Both the position numbers and the translations under genes were made by a program. This document shows, one piece after another, positions 6,078-6,998 of a DNA stretch of 6,998 nucleotides (position 1 is its first letter; each line of letters starts with the position of its first letter). The notes under the pieces are model-generated. The model ran no database searches, was not told where the DNA came from, and saw only the letters and a list, made by a program, of their open reading frames with translations. The stretch comes from Thermoplasmata archaeon (GTDB taxonomy: Archaea; Thermoplasmatota; Thermoplasmata; Thermoplasmatales; Thermoplasmataceae). The stretch spans positions 1-6,998 of the forward strand of contig JAKAAE010000086.1 in the NCBI GenBank assembly GCA_021797225.1, read 5' to 3'.

Positions 6078-6998
6078 CCTCTACGAATAATTATGAATCA
6101 CCTGACAGGGTGAAATCTTTATCAGGGCCATGGAGAATAACTTTCGATACAAACCCTGATGACTGTAACATGAATTGTATAATGTGTGAGGAACATAGTG
6201 AATTTAGTCCTCTCAGAAAGGCACGTATAAGCGAAAGGAAAAAGCACAGAAGAATGGATATCACCGTGATAAGGAAAACGGTATCTGAGATGTCTCCACT
6301 GGGCCTGAGAGAAATTATTCCATCGACTATGGGGGAACCTTTACTTTATAAAAAATTTCTGGATATTATCAATATATGCCATGAAAATAATGTGATGATG
6401 AATCTTACCACCAACGGTACCTGGCCGGTATACGGCCCCGAAAAATGGGCAGAAATTATATGTCCTATTACCAGTGATATAAAAATTTCATGGAATGGGT
6501 CTGATAAAATTACACAGGAAACAATAATGAAAGGATCAAAATTTGAAAAAAGGCTCATAGATTTAAAAAAATTCATAAAAATAAGGGACAAAATTGCAGA
6601 AAACGGTGGGAACCGATGCAGAATAACTATTCAGGCAACGTTTATGGAAACGAATCTAGAAGACCTACCGAATCTGGTTAGATTGGCTATTAATGTTGGT
6701 GCTGATAGGGTAAAAGGACATCAACTCTGGGCACATTTTACCGAAATTAAAGGATTGGATCTCCGTAGATCTGAGGAGTCTATGAGGAGATGGAATGCCA
6801 TAGCTGAAAAATGCCGGTACATAGCCGATAGTATTAGCAAGAAAGACGGAGGGCATATAATATTAGAAAATTTTAACCTCCTTTCTATTGATGAACCTCA
6901 CAGCGTACCGGAAGAATGGACATGCCCTTTTCTTGGAAAAGAAGCCTGGGTAAACTATGAGGGGAGGTTTGACCCGTGCTGCGCGCCAGATATGCAGA
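6062..6998 (+). CDS. Radical SAM protein with SPASM-like C-terminal Cys cluster (partial at right edge)
   Basis: The frame is open for 312 codons from the ATG at 6062 and leaves the window. The radical SAM signature C-x3-C-x2-C is CNMNCIMC, with Cys35, Cys39 and Cys42, which should bind a 4Fe-4S cluster that cleaves S-adenosylmethionine. It is followed by the conserved STMGEPLLY segment, in which Gly-Glu-Pro corresponds to the SAM amino-group contact, and then by NLTTNGT. Near the right edge, WTCPFLGKEAWVNYEGRFDPCC (Cys288, Cys306, Cys307) matches the start of a SPASM domain, which binds auxiliary Fe-S clusters. SPASM proteins modify peptides, sugars or other small molecules. No precursor-peptide gene is visible nearby, whereas the coupled upstream gene encodes a sugar-nucleotide-type SDR, so a sugar or small-molecule substrate is favoured. 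The exact reaction is unknown. A clear Shine-Dalgarno site supports the start. Confidence 0.9.
   Translation, partial: MEHPVASTNNYESPDRVKSLSGPWRITFDTNPDDCNMNCIMCEEHSEFSPLRKARISERKKHRRMDITVIRKTVSEMSPLGLREIIPSTMGEPLLYKKFLDIINICHENNVMMNLTTNGTWPVYGPEKWAEIICPITSDIKISWNGSDKITQETIMKGSKFEKRLIDLKKFIKIRDKIAENGGNRCRITIQATFMETNLEDLPNLVRLAINVGADRVKGHQLWAHFTEIKGLDLRRSEESMRRWNAIAEKCRYIADSISKKDGGHIILENFNLLSIDEPHSVPEEWTCPFLGKEAWVNYEGRFDPCCAPDMQ

Noticed and set aside
6346..6856. Minus-strand ORFs at 6346-6591 and 6665-6856
   Set aside because: They are antisense to the radical SAM gene. The hydrophobic look of the first comes from AT-rich reverse-strand codons.

Overview
The window looks like a piece of an archaeal chromosome, most likely from an acidophilic Thermoplasmata lineage (Ferroplasma, Acidiplasma or Cuniculiplasma-like). 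The grounds are: AT-rich DNA with heavy use of ATA (Ile) and AGA/AGG (Arg) codons; A/T-rich box-A-like promoters with short leaders; secreted proteins rich in N-x-S/T sequons; and surface repeats of the 'FTESGLPSGTxW' type, which are common in these archaea. The genus is an inference. No rRNA or other marker gene is present.

Layout. (1) Positions 1-1469, minus strand: the N-terminal 489 residues of a large secreted, sequon-rich protein. It is open through the left edge, and an 18-bp perfect inverted repeat starts at base 1. (2) Positions 1583-3259, minus strand: a complete 558-residue surface protein. It has a signal or anchor segment, one Ig-like repeat, a DUF3494 (ice-binding-like) domain, two more Ig-like repeats and a C-terminal membrane anchor. 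(3) Positions 3260-3531: a 272-bp AT-rich divergent promoter region. (4) Positions 3532-4884, plus strand: a probable two-gene operon encoding a MocA-like nucleotidyltransferase and a nitrilase-superfamily C-N hydrolase with an intact Glu-Lys-Cys triad. (5) Positions 4885-5063: a 179-bp intergenic promoter region with a small hairpin. (6) Positions 5064-6998, plus strand: an extended-SDR NAD-dependent sugar-nucleotide epimerase/dehydratase that starts with TTG. It overlaps by 16 nt a radical SAM protein with a SPASM-like Cys cluster, which runs off the right edge.

How the parts may work together. The left half is cell-surface and adhesion-type material. The MocA/hydrolase pair suggests cytosolic cofactor maturation next to amide or nitrogen metabolism, but the link rests only on adjacency. 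The most promising unit is the translationally coupled SDR plus radical SAM pair. It could carry out consecutive steps on a sugar nucleotide or another small molecule, with radical chemistry that is not assigned here. No CRISPR array, tRNA, rRNA, transposase or phage gene was recognised. No stretch longer than 300 bases lacks a gene.
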